From positions 1 to 47,485 of the forward strand of contig NZ_WHJG01000050.1 in the NCBI RefSeq assembly GCF_011682175.1: a stretch of 47,485 bases of DNA, in the 5' to 3' direction. Positions 27,919 through 36,456 of the stretch are shown here, piece by piece (the stretch's first letter is position 1; every line of letters begins with the position of its first letter). This stretch comes from Massilia frigida. GTDB lineage: Bacteria; Pseudomonadota; Gammaproteobacteria; Burkholderiales; Burkholderiaceae_D. The notes below the pieces were generated by a model. That model was given only the letters and a program-made list of their open reading frames with translations. It searched no databases and was not told where the DNA came from. Position numbers and translations under genes: made by a program.

Positions 27919-28494
27919 ATGGCAATCAGTCTGACCAAGGGTGGCAACGTCAACCTGAGCAAGGAAGCGCCCGGCCTGACGAAAATGGTAATCGGCCTGG
28001 GTTGGGACGCCCGGTCCACCAGCGGCGTCGAGTTCGACCTCGACGGCTCGGTGTTCTTGTTGAAGGCCGACGGCAAAGTCCGCGCCGACACCGACATGAT
28101 CTTCTATAACAACCTCAAATCCGTCGATGGCAGCGTGACGCATTCGGGCGACAACCGGACCGGCGCCGGTGATGGCGACGACGAAAGCATCACCGTCGAC
28201 TTGAGCCGCGTACCTGCCGACATCGACAAGATTTCGGTGTGCGTCACCATCCACGAAGCGCTCGCGCGCAAGCAGAACTTCGGCATGGTATCGAATGCGT
28301 TCGTACGCTGCATCAATGCGGCCGACAACACCGAAATCGCGCGTTTCGATCTGTCCGAAGACGGCTCGACCGAAGCTGCCATGATTTTCGGCGAAGTCTA
28401 CCGCCATGCCGGCGACTGGAAATTTCGCGCGGTCGGCCAGGGCTTCAATGGCGGCCTGGGCCCCTTGGCGTCCTCGTTCGGCGTCAGCGTATAG
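27919..28494 (+). CDS. terD: TerD-family stress protein
   Basis: A 191-aa TerD-domain protein of full family length. The start [20 protein letters not shown] is the family signature, with ACAGGAGA seven bases before the ATG. Calcium-site segments are present ([22 protein letters not shown]), and the C-terminal [15 protein letters not shown] is typical. TerD proteins act in Ter stress responses (tellurite, phage, colicin) with VWA partners and nucleotide-modifying enzymes. It converges on the SDR gene, beyond which the VWA operon lies. Confidence 0.92.
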   Translation: MAISLTKGGNVNLSKEAPGLTKMVIGLGWDARSTSGVEFDLDGSVFLLKADGKVRADTDMIFYNNLKSVDGSVTHSGDNRTGAGDGDDESITVDLSRVPADIDKISVCVTIHEALARKQNFGMVSNAFVRCINAADNTEIARFDLSEDGSTEAAMIFGEVYRHAGDWKFRAVGQGFNGGLGPLASSFGVSV

Positions 28495-28500
28495 GCGGAT

Positions 28501-28539
28501 GGCCCGTCACCCCCGCCCAGGCAGGGGATGCGACGGGCC
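28501..28539. terminator. Hairpin between converging terD and SDR genes
   Basis: GGCCCGTC (28501-28508) pairs with GACGGGCC (28532-28539), and an inner CCCC/GGGG pair extends it. It fills the short gap between the two converging stops. No U-tract, so termination strength is uncertain. Confidence 0.5.
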
Positions 28540-28551
28540 GTGAATGCCAGG

Positions 28552-29478
28552 TCAGCAATGCTGCCAGAACTTCTCGTTCCACGGACGGAAGTCCATTTCG
28601 CTGGTCCACGCCGTGCGCGGCTGGCGGTGCAGGCCGAACACCGCATCGGCCAGGTGCCGTGGCTCGGCCTGGGTATAGCCGGCCTCAAAAATATCCGAAT
28701 CCTTCACGTCCGCATCGATCACCACGTGCGCCACGTGGATCCCCGACGGCCACACCTCGCGCGCCAGCACCTGGGCCAGCGCCCGCAGTCCGAATTTGCC
28801 GACCGCCAGATTGAGGTGATCTTCACGCCCGATCAGCGACGACGTCGAACCGGTGAGGATAATGCTGCCCCGGCCTAACGGCACCATCATCCGGGCCGCG
28901 GCGCGCGCCACGATAAAGCCGCCCAGGCAGTTCTGGCGCCAGCTCTCTTCGAACGCCGGCACTTCGGTGTCGAGCACCGTTCCGGGGCAAAAACCCTGCA
29001 CCGCATAGACCACCAGGTGCGGTGCGCCCAGTTCGGCGGTAACCGTGGCGAGCAAGGCGGCGACCGAACGTTCGTCGGTGGCGTCGCAGCCATAGGCGTT
29101 CACCTGTCCGCCCGCAGCGCTCAATTCATCCACCAGGTCGTCGAGCCGCTCGGCGTTGCGCGACGCCAGCGCCACCCGCATGCCGGATGCCGCGAAGCGC
29201 CGCGCCAGTTCAAAACCATACCCGGGGCCGACGCCGACGATCAGCGCCGTTTCGGTCGACGCATCGCGTTCGCTGTCATAGTCGCGCAGAGGGGAGGCGG
29301 CGCTCGCCGGCGGCACCGGCGTGCCCCGATCGAGCTTCACGCGCTGATGCTGACGGCGCCGGTTATTCGATACCGGCACGCTGCGGCCGAAACGGTAGAA
29401 GAGGGAAACCGGGCCGACCGAGAGCTGTCGCCAACCGTTCAAGCTCCTCCACAGCCGCATCATTGGAACGGCAAACAT
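28552..29478 (-). CDS. Atypical SDR-family oxidoreductase
   Basis: A 308-aa Rossmann-fold protein. The dinucleotide site is ALIVGVGPGYGFELARRFA. The conserved Ser is in ILTGSTSS, but the catalytic Tyr of YxxxK is replaced by Leu (NLAVGKFGLRALAQ), so normal SDR chemistry is doubtful. The start at 29478 has GAGG before it; a TTG at 29511 is an alternative. About 75 residues before the Rossmann fold are unusual. Before the Tn3 insertion the gene lay about 115 bases downstream of the PurA-like gene on the same strand, so it may belong to that operon. Confidence 0.75.
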   Translation of the reverse strand: MFAVPMMRLWRSLNGWRQLSVGPVSLFYRFGRSVPVSNNRRRQHQRVKLDRGTPVPPASAASPLRDYDSERDASTETALIVGVGPGYGFELARRFAASGMRVALASRNAERLDDLVDELSAAGGQVNAYGCDATDERSVAALLATVTAELGAPHLVVYAVQGFCPGTVLDTEVPAFEESWRQNCLGGFIVARAAARMMVPLGRGSIILTGSTSSLIGREDHLNLAVGKFGLRALAQVLAREVWPSGIHVAHVVIDADVKDSDIFEAGYTQAEPRHLADAVFGLHRQPRTAWTSEMDFRPWNEKFWQHC

Positions 29479-29548
29479 CGCCGGCCTCACTTCGGGTAGG
29501 TTGGTAGACAAGATTGGCGCCTTTGCTTGAAGGTTTAGCCCAAACCAC

Positions 29549-29622
29549 GGGTTTGTGTTTTCAACAATACAAGCAAATTAACTTTATTTCAACAAATGAA
29601 TCTATTAATGCAACACAAACCC
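29549..29622. repeat. 11-base perfect inverted repeats around an AT-rich core
   Basis: GGGTTTGTGTT (29549-29559) and AACACAAACCC (29612-29622) enclose 52 AT-rich bases in the pre-insertion gap between the PurA-like and SDR genes. No target duplication is visible. It may be a miniature element or a regulatory region. Confidence 0.6.
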
Positions 29623-29634
29623 TGCGTTTAAAGC

Positions 29635-29639
29635 AACAG
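29635..29639. repeat. Target site duplication, left copy (AACAG)
   Basis: AACAG directly flanks the left inverted repeat; the identical AACAG at 33125-33129 flanks the right one. Five bases is the duplication length of Tn3-family elements. Confidence 0.92.
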
Positions 29640-29677
29640 GGGGGCGTCTCAGAAAACGGAAAAAATCGTACGCCAAG
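29640..29677 (+). repeat. Left 38-bp terminal inverted repeat of the Tn3 element
   Basis: Begins GGGGGCGTCTCAGAAAACGG and ends CGCCAAG, a Tn3/Tn21-type end. It matches the right repeat at 37 of 38 positions. Confidence 0.92.
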
Positions 29678-29685
29678 CCGCGCAG

Positions 29686-29806
29686 CTATTTTTTCAGCCT
29701 GCTGCGCGCCAGCAGTCGCGCCACCGTGGACGGATGAACATTGAACAGGCGTGCCGAATCGGCGGCCATTTCTGGCCGCAATCTTCACAGACGATTTCAG
29801 ACATGC
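29686..29806 (-). pseudogene. Resolvase C-terminal relic
   Basis: In the minus frame ending at TAG 29686-29688 the DNA reads [20 protein letters not shown], nearly identical to the tail of the intact resolvase nearby. Upstream a one-base loss shifts the frame: the preceding 12 codons (MSEIVCEDCGQK) parallel [11 protein letters not shown]. It is the tail of a second tnpR, showing that two related transposons were joined. Confidence 0.75.
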
Positions 29807-29816
29807 TGCTCCCTCC

Positions 29817-30788
29817 TCAGTGCAGTGTTGATGGCGCCGTCGGCGTACCGCCACAGCATTTTTTGACTTTCTTACCGCTGCCACAAGGACAAGGATCGTT
29901 GCGCCCGACCTTCGGTGTCGCCCGGACGATGGGCATCGCCCGCATGGGCGCGTGGCCGGGCATCGCTCGCCTCGATTTCCAATAGGCTGCGATCTCGACC
30001 AACGACGGCACTATGGCACCGATCCATCGGGCAGCATCGCCTTGCTTGTCGGTGATCGCAATGCCGTCTTCGGTCCCCAAACGCATGAATGGCGCGAACC
30101 AGGTCGGTTGTCCGACGGCGAGCAGGCTCCACGCGCGCTCGTCGAACTGGAAACCGCAGAGGAAACCATCTGACCATTCGGCGGCGCCGTAGTCTGCGCC
30201 GCGCATGTACATGGGCTCGAAACCGGCCGGGTCGGTGTTGAAAGCCTCGACGACCGCGTTGTAATGCCGCATCAGCAACGAGAGGACGCGGTTCGCATGC
30301 GAGTTGTCGAACACGGGCTCGGCCCGGCCATCGACATGGTCCCATACCCATGGCAACCATGCGGACGGGGGAATCAGCCCGGGACCGATGGCGATCGCGG
30401 CAAGGTAGCCGTCGAGCATCGCGAGATCCATCGACGTCGATTCTATCGATTCGTCGCCAAGAAAATCATCAAGCTCGCAAAGTTCGGGATCGGACAAGCC
30501 GTGCATGGTTGGGTTGCGCTTGTCCTTGCCGGGCGGCGGGCCGATCACCGCGTCGATGCCCTGTTCATCAATGGTGCGCATGGCCTCGTCCAGCGCCCCC
30601 TGGTCGGTCGGGAATAGATCATCCCAAACGGTCGAGTTACCGTGCTCGTCGACTACCTCGAGTATCCAATCCTCATTCTCTGCGCGATAGATTTCCACCT
30701 CGACACTCCTTCCGTTACGGCTTACTGTCCGATTCAGAGGGGAATAGATGATGGGCGTGTCGTCGTCGATATTTGTCACTTTTTTCAA
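29817..30788 (-). CDS. UPF0149/YecA-like protein with SEC-C zinc motif (passenger gene)
   Basis: A 323-aa protein. The middle part (about residues 95-275) resembles UPF0149 ([46 protein letters not shown]). The C-terminus has the SEC-C motif [19 protein letters not shown], a zinc site also found in SecA and YecA that contacts ribosomes or proteins. The N-terminal 90 residues are not recognised. It lies between the resolvase relic and the internal Tn3 end, so it is transposon cargo. Its role is unknown. Confidence 0.82.
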   Translation of the reverse strand: MKKVTNIDDDTPIIYSPLNRTVSRNGRSVEVEIYRAENEDWILEVVDEHGNSTVWDDLFPTDQGALDEAMRTIDEQGIDAVIGPPPGKDKRNPTMHGLSDPELCELDDFLGDESIESTSMDLAMLDGYLAAIAIGPGLIPPSAWLPWVWDHVDGRAEPVFDNSHANRVLSLLMRHYNAVVEAFNTDPAGFEPMYMRGADYGAAEWSDGFLCGFQFDERAWSLLAVGQPTWFAPFMRLGTEDGIAITDKQGDAARWIGAIVPSLVEIAAYWKSRRAMPGHAPMRAMPIVRATPKVGRNDPCPCGSGKKVKKCCGGTPTAPSTLH

Positions 30789-30822
30789 TCCTGGTTGTTC
30801 TGCTTGTTGGTGCGTTCTAAAA

Positions 30823-30860
30823 GGGGAGAACAGGGGAAACGGGAAAAATCGTACGCTAAG
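30823..30860 (+). repeat. Internal Tn3-type 38-bp end
   Basis: Begins GGGGAGAACAGGGGAAACGG and ends CGTACGCTAAG. It has the same orientation as the left end of the element and sits 20 bases before the resolvase stop. It is the left end of a different but related transposon captured inside the element. No duplication flanks it. Confidence 0.82.
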
Positions 30861-30880
30861 GTTTTTTCCGGGTTGCTCAG

Positions 30881-31444
30881 CTAATTTGTGAGTTTGTTGC
30901 GGGCCAGCAGTCGCGCCACCGTAGACGGATGGACATTAAACAGGCGCGCCGATTCGGCGGCCGTTTTCTGACCGGAATCGACCAAGTGGACAATTTCCTT
31001 TTGTTGTCGCGCCGTGAGCTTGGGGCGACGGCCGCCGATGCGGCCTTCTCCGCGGGCGGCCAACAAGCCGCTGCGGGTGCGCTCGCGCAGCATGGCGCGT
31101 TCGAACTCGGCGAACGATCCCACGATCTGCATCATCATGCGTCCGGCCGGCGAGGTGGTGTCGACGGCTTCGGTCAGGCTGAGGAATCCCGCGCCTGTCT
31201 TTTCCACCGTCTCCATGAGAGTCAGCACGTCCTTGAGCGAGCGTGATAGGCGGTCGAGCTTCCAAACGACCAGCACGTCGTCCTTGCGCAACTGATCGAG
31301 CAGGCGGCTCAGTTCGGGGCGATCCCAGCGGCCCGCCGACGCCTTCTCCTCGAATATCCGTCCGCATCCCGCCGCGTTCAACGCCGCGATCTGTGCCGTG
31401 TTGTCCTGGTCCTGGGCGGAGACGCGGGCATATCCGATTCGCAT
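30881..31444 (-). CDS. tnpR: Tn3-family resolvase (serine recombinase)
   Basis: A 187-aa serine recombinase of complete length. The catalytic Ser is in [14 protein letters not shown], with the conserved [30 protein letters not shown] and the C-terminal helix-turn-helix [20 protein letters not shown]. It would resolve cointegrates at a res site, perhaps in the 32545-32675 gap. It is followed 20 bases later by the internal Tn3 end. Confidence 0.92.
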   Translation of the reverse strand: MRIGYARVSAQDQDNTAQIAALNAAGCGRIFEEKASAGRWDRPELSRLLDQLRKDDVLVVWKLDRLSRSLKDVLTLMETVEKTGAGFLSLTEAVDTTSPAGRMMMQIVGSFAEFERAMLRERTRSGLLAARGEGRIGGRRPKLTARQQKEIVHLVDSGQKTAAESARLFNVHPSTVARLLARNKLTN

Positions 31445-31458
31445 GGAGCAGTCCTTTC

Positions 31459-32544
31459 TTACTTGACTTCGGTTGCGGCCGGTCCGGGCCGATCCGGGCC
31501 GGGCCGATTCTCCAGCCGCGCCCTCGACAACGCCACCGCTTCATGCAGCTTTTGCTCCAGCAGTTGCCGGGACGGCAAGCCGGTCAGGTACTCGGCGACG
31601 TGAATGCCGCTTTGGTCAAGTTCCAGCAGTTCTATCTGTTCACGGTTCTTGCCCGTGCAAAGAATAATGCCCAGTGGCGGCGCTTCGCCCGGCTCTTGTT
31701 CATGTTTGGCCAGCCAGCGCAGGTAGAGCTCCATCTGGCCCTTGTCGGCCGCCTTGAATTCGCCGAGCTTGAGTTCGATGGCGACCAGGCGCCGCAAGCG
31801 GCGGTTGTAGAACAGCAGGTCAATGTAAAAATCGTTGTTGTCAATTTGTAGCCGTTTTTGGCGGGCGACAAAGCTGAAACCACTCCCCAGCTCCAACAGG
31901 AAATTTTCCAATTCACGCAGAATGGCGTCTTCGAGATCTTTCTCAAGGTAGCGATCGCGCAGCCCCAGGAAGTCCAGCACGTAGGGATCCTTCAGCACGA
32001 GGTTCGGGCCAAGTACCCCCTGATCGCGCAGGGTCGCCAGTTCGTTCGTCAGCAATTCGTCGGGCTTGCGCGAAAGCGCCGTGCGCTCGAACAGCATGGA
32101 GTCGAGCCGGCCCTGCAAGGTGCGCGTGCTCCAGCCCTCGTCGCGACACATCTCCAGGTAGAACTCCCGCTTGAGGGGATCGTCGATGTAAATTAGGCTA
32201 CGCAAATGGGTCCAGCTCAATTGTCTACTCAGCGCGTAGACAATCTCCTCGGTCTCGAACACCTCGCCAAAGCGCAGCATGTGGCGCAGGTTCTTGGCGC
32301 CGAAGCCGCGCCCGTGTTCGACTTCTAATTGTCGCGCTAGCGAAGCGACGATCTGTTCGCCGTAGCCGGCCCGCTCCCCTTGGAGCACCTCGGCACATAT
32401 GCGTCGGCCAATGCGCCAGTAAAGCATGGTTAAGGCCGAATTGACCGTGGCGGCCAGTCCGGCCCGCGCTTCGCCGATCAAGACGCGAATGTCGCCGGCC
32501 AGACCGGTTGTTGCGGCTGCAGCTTGTATGTCTTGCGGTTCCAC
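31459..32544 (-). CDS. YhcG/DUF1016-type PD-(D/E)XK nuclease family protein
   Basis: A 361-aa protein. The N-terminal DUF1016 segment ([47 protein letters not shown]) precedes the C-terminal nuclease domain ([21 protein letters not shown]: Asp, then ELK of PD-(D/E)XK). The frame opens far upstream, but a GTG at 32544 with GAGGAG seven bases before it avoids overlap with tnpA and is the best start. It lies 14 bases upstream of tnpR. Such proteins are frequent transposon and island cargo; a role in defence or DNA processing is plausible but unproved. Confidence 0.82.
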   Translation of the reverse strand: MEPQDIQAAAATTGLAGDIRVLIGEARAGLAATVNSALTMLYWRIGRRICAEVLQGERAGYGEQIVASLARQLEVEHGRGFGAKNLRHMLRFGEVFETEEIVYALSRQLSWTHLRSLIYIDDPLKREFYLEMCRDEGWSTRTLQGRLDSMLFERTALSRKPDELLTNELATLRDQGVLGPNLVLKDPYVLDFLGLRDRYLEKDLEDAILRELENFLLELGSGFSFVARQKRLQIDNNDFYIDLLFYNRRLRRLVAIELKLGEFKAADKGQMELYLRWLAKHEQEPGEAPPLGIILCTGKNREQIELLELDQSGIHVAEYLTGLPSRQLLEQKLHEAVALSRARLENRPGPDRPGPAATEVK

Positions 32545-32675
32545 CAGCTTGCTCCTCGATACGGTTCGTTCAGCACAAACCTGTTGCCAATGACAATCAT
32601 TATGCAATACATTTACGCACCATGTATACGCCATGGGAATCGTGTGCGGGCATTTCCACTTCTTCGAGAGTCGAC
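32545..32675. promoter_or_regulatory. Divergent region between nuclease and tnpA genes, possible res site
   Basis: An AT-richer gap with small palindromes (AATGA-CAA-TCATT, TGTATAC). Divergent promoters and a resolvase binding site would be expected here in a Tn3-family unit, but no three-subsite res was resolved by eye. Confidence 0.35.
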
Positions 32676-33086
32676 ATGCCTCGTCGTTCCATTCTGTCCG
32701 CCGCAGAGCGGGAAAGCCTACTGACGTTGCCGGATACGCAAGATCACCTAATCCGGCACGACACATTCAACGAATCCGATCTGGCGCTGATTCGTCAGCG
32801 TCGTGGCGATGCCAACCGCCTGGGTTTCGCGGTGCAACTTTGCCTGCTACGCTACCCCGGCTATGGCTTGCCGGTCGATGCGGTCCTGCCCTCGTCATTC
32901 GTACAGTGGGTCGCTCATCAAATTCGCATCGATCCTGCGTGTTGGCCACAGTATGCCGGGCGCGAGGAAACCCGGCGCGAGCATCTGCTTGAATTGCGCA
33001 CCTACTTGGGCATGGTGCCATTCGGCTTGTCCAGTTTCCGAAAAATCGTCCGTGCCTTGGATGATCTGGCTTCTGAGGCGACCCAG

Positions 33087-33124
33087 CTTAGCGTACGATT
33101 TTTTCCGTTTTCTGAGACGCCCCC
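33087..33124 (-). repeat. Right 38-bp terminal inverted repeat of the Tn3 element
   Basis: Reverse complement of the left end with one mismatch (CTAAG instead of CCAAG). The outermost G run at 33120-33124 is followed at once by the AACAG duplication. Confidence 0.92.
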
Positions 33125-34488
33125 AACAGGTCTGGCTTGCTGACCGTCGCGTGTGTTGGTCCATGCGATCCCAGCAGGACCGGCAATCCGGTCAGCGCTT
33201 CCAACTGCGCCACGAACGACGCGGCATCGGCCACGGGCTCGCCCGCATAGTGCGGGGTGGCGCGCGCCAGCAAGTGTCCCAGCCGCTCCTGGTGCGCCAG
33301 ATCGTGCGCGGCGCCGGGCAGGATCGCGCTGATTCGCCCCGAATCCGGGTCGCGCACACACAAACCATCGGCTACCGCATCGGCCTCGTAGCCGCTGCAC
33401 CAGCGCAGCGCGCGTTCGCGCTTGAATACGTCGAGATGACTGACCAGCAAGCCGTCGAGCGGCCCCGCCACCTGTAGCGCGTAGCGCAGCAGCAGCGCAT
33501 CGGGGTGGCCGCGCCGGAAGCGCCCTTGCCAGCCGTCGGACGCATTGTGCGGCTCGGGCAGGTGATCGAGCCGCGCGTCGTGCGTGGGCAGCGGCCCGTT
33601 GCCGTGGCGCGTCATGTACGAACGCAGGATGCCCAGGTGTTCGATGCGCGCATGCTGGCCAGCGTCAGTGGCCACCGCCTGCACCGACGCCGGATGGATG
33701 CTGCTCCACGTCGTATGCGGGTGAAAGCCACGCCACTCATCGAGCAGCACGCCCTGCGCACCCTCGAACAGCACGCAGCCCGGCAGGTGCAGCCGCTGCG
33801 CTACCTGCGCATGCGAGGCCGGCGGCACCTGGCGCGTCAGCTCCGCCACGCGCTCGAGCCAGCGCGCGGCCATGCTGGCGTCGTCCAGTAGCGCCAGTTC
33901 GGCGGCGTAGGCATCCTGCCTGGCCGGCTCCGCGCAACGCGGCCCGAAAGCGGCGCGCAGCGTGCGGCGCATCGGTTCCAGCTTTGCCAGCGCCACCGCC
34001 GGCCGCACCAGGTCCGCATAACGCAGGATCTGGTCCGGATGGTCGATGCCATGGCCGGCCGTCTCGCCCACGCCGACCCCGCAGCTGCCATGCGCCGCAA
34101 CCCCGCGCTGCAACTCGCGCATGCGTCCCGCCGCCTGGTGAAACGGCGTGGTGACGCGGCAGCGGCCATCGATCAGGATGCGCGCAAGGGCATCATCGAC
34201 CCCGGCGCGGCGCAGGTAGGCGTCTTCCACCAGCAGCGCGGTCGGATGCACGATCACCGGGAAGGCCAGCAAGGTAGCCACGCCCGGCACGAAGCTGCCC
34301 GCGCCGAACTGTGCGAAGGTATGATGGCGGCCGTCGGGCAGCACCACATTGTGGCCGGCCTGGGCGCCGCCGTTAAAGCGCACCACCGTATGCGCGCCCC
34401 ACTGCCGGCACAGGTAATCGGTGAACAAGCCCTTGCCGCAATCGCCAAAGCCAAGCCCCAGCAGGGATACCAGACGGGTCGAAGACAT
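33088..34488 (-). CDS. Adenylosuccinate-synthetase (PurA) paralogue, C-terminus altered by Tn3
   Basis: A 466-aa PurA-fold enzyme. The GTP/IMP loop is FGDCGKG (PurA: WGDEGKG), keeping the catalytic Asp. GGAQAGH keeps the second His. [16 protein letters not shown] and NGPLPT match PurA. The region of PurA that reads GTTGRGIGP is GSCGVGVGE here, and the aspartate loop TTGRPRRCGW is [10 protein letters not shown], so the acceptor or amino donor probably differs. ATG 34488 with AAGGA five bases earlier is preferred over 34494. The last 11 residues ([11 protein letters not shown]) come from the transposon; without it the gene would end ...KPDLLL. It is the fifth gene of the operon, 8 bases after the VWA gene. 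Confidence 0.85.
   Translation of the reverse strand: MSSTRLVSLLGLGFGDCGKGLFTDYLCRQWGAHTVVRFNGGAQAGHNVVLPDGRHHTFAQFGAGSFVPGVATLLAFPVIVHPTALLVEDAYLRRAGVDDALARILIDGRCRVTTPFHQAAGRMRELQRGVAAHGSCGVGVGETAGHGIDHPDQILRYADLVRPAVALAKLEPMRRTLRAAFGPRCAEPARQDAYAAELALLDDASMAARWLERVAELTRQVPPASHAQVAQRLHLPGCVLFEGAQGVLLDEWRGFHPHTTWSSIHPASVQAVATDAGQHARIEHLGILRSYMTRHGNGPLPTHDARLDHLPEPHNASDGWQGRFRRGHPDALLLRYALQVAGPLDGLLVSHLDVFKRERALRWCSGYEADAVADGLCVRDPDSGRISAILPGAAHDLAHQERLGHLLARATPHYAGEPVADAASFVAQLEALTGLPVLLGSHGPTHATVSKPDLLGASQKTEKIVR
33125..33129. repeat. Target site duplication, right copy (AACAG)
   Basis: Identical to 29635-29639. Joining the two flanks through one copy restores the stop codon of the PurA-like gene (minus strand CTG TTG CTT TAA). 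Confidence 0.92.
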
Positions 34489-34496
34489 GGCCATCC

Positions 34497-35474
34497 TTAC
34501 GCGAACATGCGCTTCCACCACGCCGACGGAACTGCCGGCGTGCCCGCTGCGGTAACGTGTACGCGCGCGGCCGCATTCGGATCGAGCAGGTCGGCATACG
34601 GACGCAGGGCGCGCACGATGGCCGACACGCGCTGCGGCGCGATGGCATTGGCGCCCAGTGTAGCCACCAGCGCATCCATGTCGGGAATGGCGCGCTCGGT
34701 CAGGCCGACGATGGCGGCCGCCACCGCACAGGCATCGCCCGGCTCCTCCATGCAAATGACATGGTCGCCCAGCAGGTCGCGCCAGCGCTTTTCGCAGCGG
34801 CCGCGCCGCCCCAGGTCAGGAATCAGGAAAAACACGTGATACGTTTCGGCGGCCGCCGCGATGGCTTCGGCAATCGGCACGTCCGCATCCAGCGTGTCGC
34901 CCACCAGGCTGCCGATCTGGTGGCGCGAGACCGCCGGGTAAGGCAGCTCGTCGCCCGTGATGAACAGGTAGCCCTTCTTGCGCCGCTTGACCCAGCAATC
35001 CATGTCGGTATGCTGCGCCACCATGTAAAAGGCCAGCTCGTAGCTCTCTTCGCCGCTGCCGCCACCGCCGCCTTCCAGGTAACTCCACGTGAGCCACTGG
35101 TCCATCAGCTCCGCGGTCGATTCGAACTGGCCGACCTGCAGCGGCGCATGGTCGGACGTGGCGTCGCCGATGGCCATGAACAGCAGTTGCGGATCGGCGA
35201 CGCCGACCGCGTTGAGCAGGGACATGAAGGTTGGCAGCTCTTTGGTGGCCAGGCTTTGCGGAATATCGCCCATCGACCCGGTGACGTCGAGAGCGAACAC
35301 GATGCCCAGCGAATTGGGATGGTCGTCGCTGTCGCGCGATTCGCGGATTTTCAAGCCCTTGGGGTTCATCAGCGGGTGGCAACCGCGCTGGGTGAACACT
35401 TCGCTGCGGGATGCCGACGCGCGGTCGGCGACCAGTGCTGCGTGGGCAGCGTGGGAGTAATTACCTTGACCCAT
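34497..35474 (-). CDS. VWA-domain protein (TerY-like)
   Basis: A 325-aa protein with a von Willebrand A domain starting near residue 55: IVFALDVTGSMGDIPQSLA carries the MIDAS (D-x-T-x-S), with a later conserved FMAIGDATSD. The segment TWSYLEGGGGGSGEESYELA is a typical MIDAS-side loop. No signal peptide or membrane helix, so it is cytoplasmic. VWA proteins are core partners of TerD in Ter systems. It lies 18 bases after the pseudokinase gene and 8 before the PurA-like gene. Confidence 0.88.
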   Translation of the reverse strand: MGQGNYSHAAHAALVADRASASRSEVFTQRGCHPLMNPKGLKIRESRDSDDHPNSLGIVFALDVTGSMGDIPQSLATKELPTFMSLLNAVGVADPQLLFMAIGDATSDHAPLQVGQFESTAELMDQWLTWSYLEGGGGGSGEESYELAFYMVAQHTDMDCWVKRRKKGYLFITGDELPYPAVSRHQIGSLVGDTLDADVPIAEAIAAAAETYHVFFLIPDLGRRGRCEKRWRDLLGDHVICMEEPGDACAVAAAIVGLTERAIPDMDALVATLGANAIAPQRVSAIVRALRPYADLLDPNAAARVHVTAAGTPAVPSAWWKRMFA

Positions 35475-35492
35475 GATAGTTCCTTTGTTTGT

Positions 35493-36449
35493 CTAGTTGG
35501 ACGGGGTGGGATTGAAGTCGATGAATCTGGCCGGACCGAACGCCTCTTTCGCTGCGCGGCCGACCGCCTGGCGCATGCCTTCCGCGCCCAGCGCCGCGCA
35601 CCAGGCGCGATCGAGGCTGGCGCGTTCCAGCAGGCGCGCCAGCGGTGGCGGGGTGGCACGCGAGATGGCCGGCTCGCCGGGTGCATCGGCCAGCATGGTG
35701 CGCATCGCCCAGGCCAGTTGCATCAGGTCGCGCCCTTGAGCGCCGCCATCGTGCCGGCTGCGGCGCGCGCCGGACCAGCCGATGATCAACACGCCGTGAT
35801 CGGCCGGATGCACCAGCAGATGCTCGGGCGCCAGGCGGCCGTGGCTCCAGCCGCCCGCATGGACATAGGCCAGCACTTCGAGCACGCGGCGCCACATCCA
35901 CACCGCGTGGCGGGCATCGATCGCGCGGCCATACGCAAGCCGCACGTCGGCCAGGCTGCCCCAGAATCCCGTGGGGTGGCGCAGCACCAGCACCTCGCGC
36001 TGCTGGCCATCCGGGCTGGCGCTGCTGCCCACGGCCACCGCTTGCGGCAGGCGCTGGGTGAAATAGGCGGCGCCGGGCACGTCGTCCGCCTGCAACTGGT
36101 CGAGAATCGCTTTTTCGCGCGCCAGCTGGCCGGCGGGCGCACCGGCGTGGGCGATTTTCAGCACCACGCGCCGTGGCATGGCGCCGCTGCGTTCGGCCAG
36201 CGCCAGGCTTGCGCTGCCGCCGGCGCCCAGGTGGGCGATGGTCTTGTAGCACTGGCCGCCGCAGGCGATGTCCGCCGCGCTGTCGCCGGCTCGCGAACGC
36301 AGGTAGGCTTCATGAAAATCGGCGGCGCGCACCAGGTCTTCGCTGCGCGTGACGTCCGCCCCGCAATACGTGCAGGTGACGATGCGCCACAGCGCTTGCC
36401 GGGGCAGCGGGCTGCCGCACTGAGGACAAAGCAGGGTGAGCGGAGTCAT
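35493..36449 (-). CDS. Zinc-ribbon pseudokinase
   Basis: A 318-aa protein. An N-terminal zinc ribbon (CPQCGSPLP...CTYCG) is followed by a protein-kinase-like fold: glycine loop HLGAGGSASLALAE and the ATP Lys in RRVVLKIAH. The catalytic loop reads HGRLAPEH instead of HRDLKPEN, and DFG is replaced by GWS, so both catalytic Asp are lost. It is therefore probably a pseudokinase acting as scaffold or nucleotide sensor. Start fixed by the 7-base gap to the SPFH gene. Confidence 0.8.
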   Translation of the reverse strand: MTPLTLLCPQCGSPLPRQALWRIVTCTYCGADVTRSEDLVRAADFHEAYLRSRAGDSAADIACGGQCYKTIAHLGAGGSASLALAERSGAMPRRVVLKIAHAGAPAGQLAREKAILDQLQADDVPGAAYFTQRLPQAVAVGSSASPDGQQREVLVLRHPTGFWGSLADVRLAYGRAIDARHAVWMWRRVLEVLAYVHAGGWSHGRLAPEHLLVHPADHGVLIIGWSGARRSRHDGGAQGRDLMQLAWAMRTMLADAPGEPAISRATPPPLARLLERASLDRAWCAALGAEGMRQAVGRAAKEAFGPARFIDFNPTPSN

Positions 36450-36456
36450 GTCGACG

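Larger units (their letters stand above)
29640..33124. mobile_element. Tn3-family element with truncated transposase (MIC-like)
   Basis: A 3485-bp unit bounded by 38-bp inverted repeats that differ at one base (29640-29677, 33087-33124) and by perfect AACAG duplications, so it moved as one unit. Content from left: a resolvase relic, a UPF0149/SEC-C passenger gene, an internal third Tn3 end (30823-30860), an intact resolvase, a YhcG-type nuclease gene and only the first about 140 codons of tnpA. With no complete transposase it must have moved using one supplied in trans, like the mobile insertion cassettes of the Tn3 family. Confidence 0.9.
32676..33143 (+). pseudogene. Truncated Tn3-family transposase (N-terminal about 135 aa)
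   Basis: Starts [20 protein letters not shown], clearly related to the full transposase at 43587-46553. Similarity stops after [17 protein letters not shown], where the right inverted repeat begins; the frame then reads through the repeat and the host flank to TGA at 33141-33143. The DDE domain is missing, so it cannot catalyse transposition. Confidence 0.9.

Noticed and set aside
29640..33124. A phage-defence island carried on the transposon
   Set aside because: Only one nuclease-like gene (YhcG type) and a SEC-C protein are present. Neither is enough to claim a defence system.
32676..33143. The short tnpA as a functional small regulator
   Set aside because: Its similarity to the full transposase ends exactly at the inverted repeat, and the tail is readthrough of the repeat and flank, so truncation is the simpler explanation.
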